Positions 63,160 through 64,000 of a stretch of DNA of 64,000 nucleotides are shown in pieces. Under the pieces are notes generated by a model, which did not search any database, was not told the DNA's origin, and saw only the letters and a list, made by a program, of their open reading frames with translations. The stretch is from Aristolochia californica (taxonomy: Eukaryota > Streptophyta > Magnoliopsida > Piperales > Aristolochiaceae): the NCBI GenBank assembly GCA_029961685.1, contig JARWKL010000008.1, positions 40,564,821-40,628,820 of the forward strand, read 5' to 3'. Position 1 is the first letter of the stretch. Each line of letters opens with the position of its first letter. The position numbers were made by a program, and so were the translations under genes.

Positions 63160-64000
63160 TCATTGAAACATGAAATTCAAGTTAATATCAATCTTTGGGA
63201 TATGTGCTATCTTGGCCCAATCACTTCCATTTATTCTTTCGCAACTTTTCTCCAACAAGGGCGAATCATAAATAGCAAATGACTTCAAAGACTCTGGCAG
63301 CCCAGACCTTGGTAGGGATGATATTTTATGACATCTGACCAAGCACAAATGTTGAAGAGACCCGAGTTTCTCCAAATCTTCAGGCAAAGATGCTAGTTCA
63401 CTACAACCATTCAGATACAACTTTTTGAGAGAAGGTAGATTTGACAGCCAACTTGGTAGATAAGTGCCCTCATAATCCTGCAACATTAATAATTCCAAGT
63501 TGAAGTGAGGTTGGAGGTTTTCAAGCACGTCTTCATCTATGGATCCATCTCGTGCCTCACCCAATGTCCAAAATAATTCCAAGCTCCCAAGTTGTTTATT
63601 CTTCAAATTAGCTTCCTTGGCCTCTTCCCCGCCAACTACATTTTCAAGCCGTTCAACGACAAGTTTACCTTTCAAACTATTCAATCCTTTGAGTTCTACT
63701 ATTTTCGTCCCAACCTCCTTCCCCACAATAAATCGAGTTAATTCTATTAAATTTGTAAGTTTTCCAATATGAGTAGGCATATAAGTCAACCTATCACAAT
63801 CGAATAAATTGAGGTACCTTAGGTTCTTGAAGGTGGCTGGGTTATTAAGCAACTTCTTCAACATGCAACAACCTTTTAGGTTTAATGTTTAGAGATTTGA
63901 AAGACTCCAAATTGAATTTGGCAATTCTTCAATTTTACTGCCTGAAAGATCAAGGTAGCGTAATTGCGGGAAACAACCAATAATATTAGGCAACTTCGTC
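63160..64000 (-). pseudogene. NLR LRR region with nonsense codon, cut by window edge
   Basis: The open frame from 63888 down to 63160 encodes LRRs like the intact copies (FKNLRYLNLFDCDRLTYMPT, LPSWLSNLPSLKKLYL) and ends SDWAKIAHIPKIDINLNFMF. At 63891-63889 the codon CAA of the paralogs is TAA (CTC TAA ACA, where others read CTC CAA ACA). Above it, the same frame continues to the window edge with normal LRR sequence. If the upstream part is intact the product would lose roughly the last 240 residues, otherwise the gene is dead. The NB-ARC region lies outside the window. Confidence 0.85.

Overview
This is nuclear DNA of a flowering plant. The evidence is AT-rich intergenic sequence, spliced genes with GT-AG introns, plant-only families (DUF247, coiled-coil NB-ARC-LRR resistance proteins, an At3g48880-type F-box protein) and plant transposons (Ty1/Copia, a Cassandra-type 5S-carrying LTR, Tourist/Harbinger elements). 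The species cannot be fixed from the sequence alone.

Layout. 1-1.8 kb: two nested, decayed Copia elements. 2.3-7.1 kb: a small tandem array of DUF247 genes: one copy whose upstream start region is broken, one short 5' fragment, and one copy with a split reading frame. 7.1-9.2 kb: a Tourist-like MITE, a tandem duplication and an LTR-like stretch. 10.2-17.5 kb (minus): a ten-exon DEAD-box RNA helicase of the plant RH31/RH26 type, resolved exon by exon, with a Cassandra-like LTR in intron 8. 20.8-22.2 kb: a two-exon F-box/LRR gene. 24.2-26.4 kb: a two-exon membrane steroid-binding (cytochrome b5-like) protein gene. These three single-copy housekeeping genes form a quiet island.

From 27.5 kb to the right edge the window is an NLR (CC-NB-ARC-LRR) resistance-gene cluster with every recognisable copy on the minus strand. 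Two copies are intact (43458-46055 and 52981-55581). One full-length copy carries a 1-bp frameshift close to its start (33408-36025). One copy runs off the right edge and has a nonsense codon (63160-64000). At least seven shorter NLR relics lie between them. The full-length copies share a TATA-box leader about 100 bp upstream of the ATG and a 3' flank with conserved consensus splice sites, which suggests that leader, gene and spliced 3' UTR were duplicated together.

The cluster is heavily loaded with transposons: a 4-kb truncated Copia element abutting an NLR relic, a LINE 3' end with a 12-bp target duplication whose paralogous empty site is also in the window, a 1.5-kb Harbinger-like element with 12-bp perfect terminal inverted repeats and TAA duplications plus a decayed inverted relative 30 kb away, and a 2.5-kb GAGCC-rich TIR element with two related copies. 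I see no wholly new biological system. The best leads are the conserved spliced 3' flank of the NLRs, the NLR copies caught at different stages of decay, the DUF247 gene with a split frame, and the 5S-derived Cassandra LTR inside a helicase intron.
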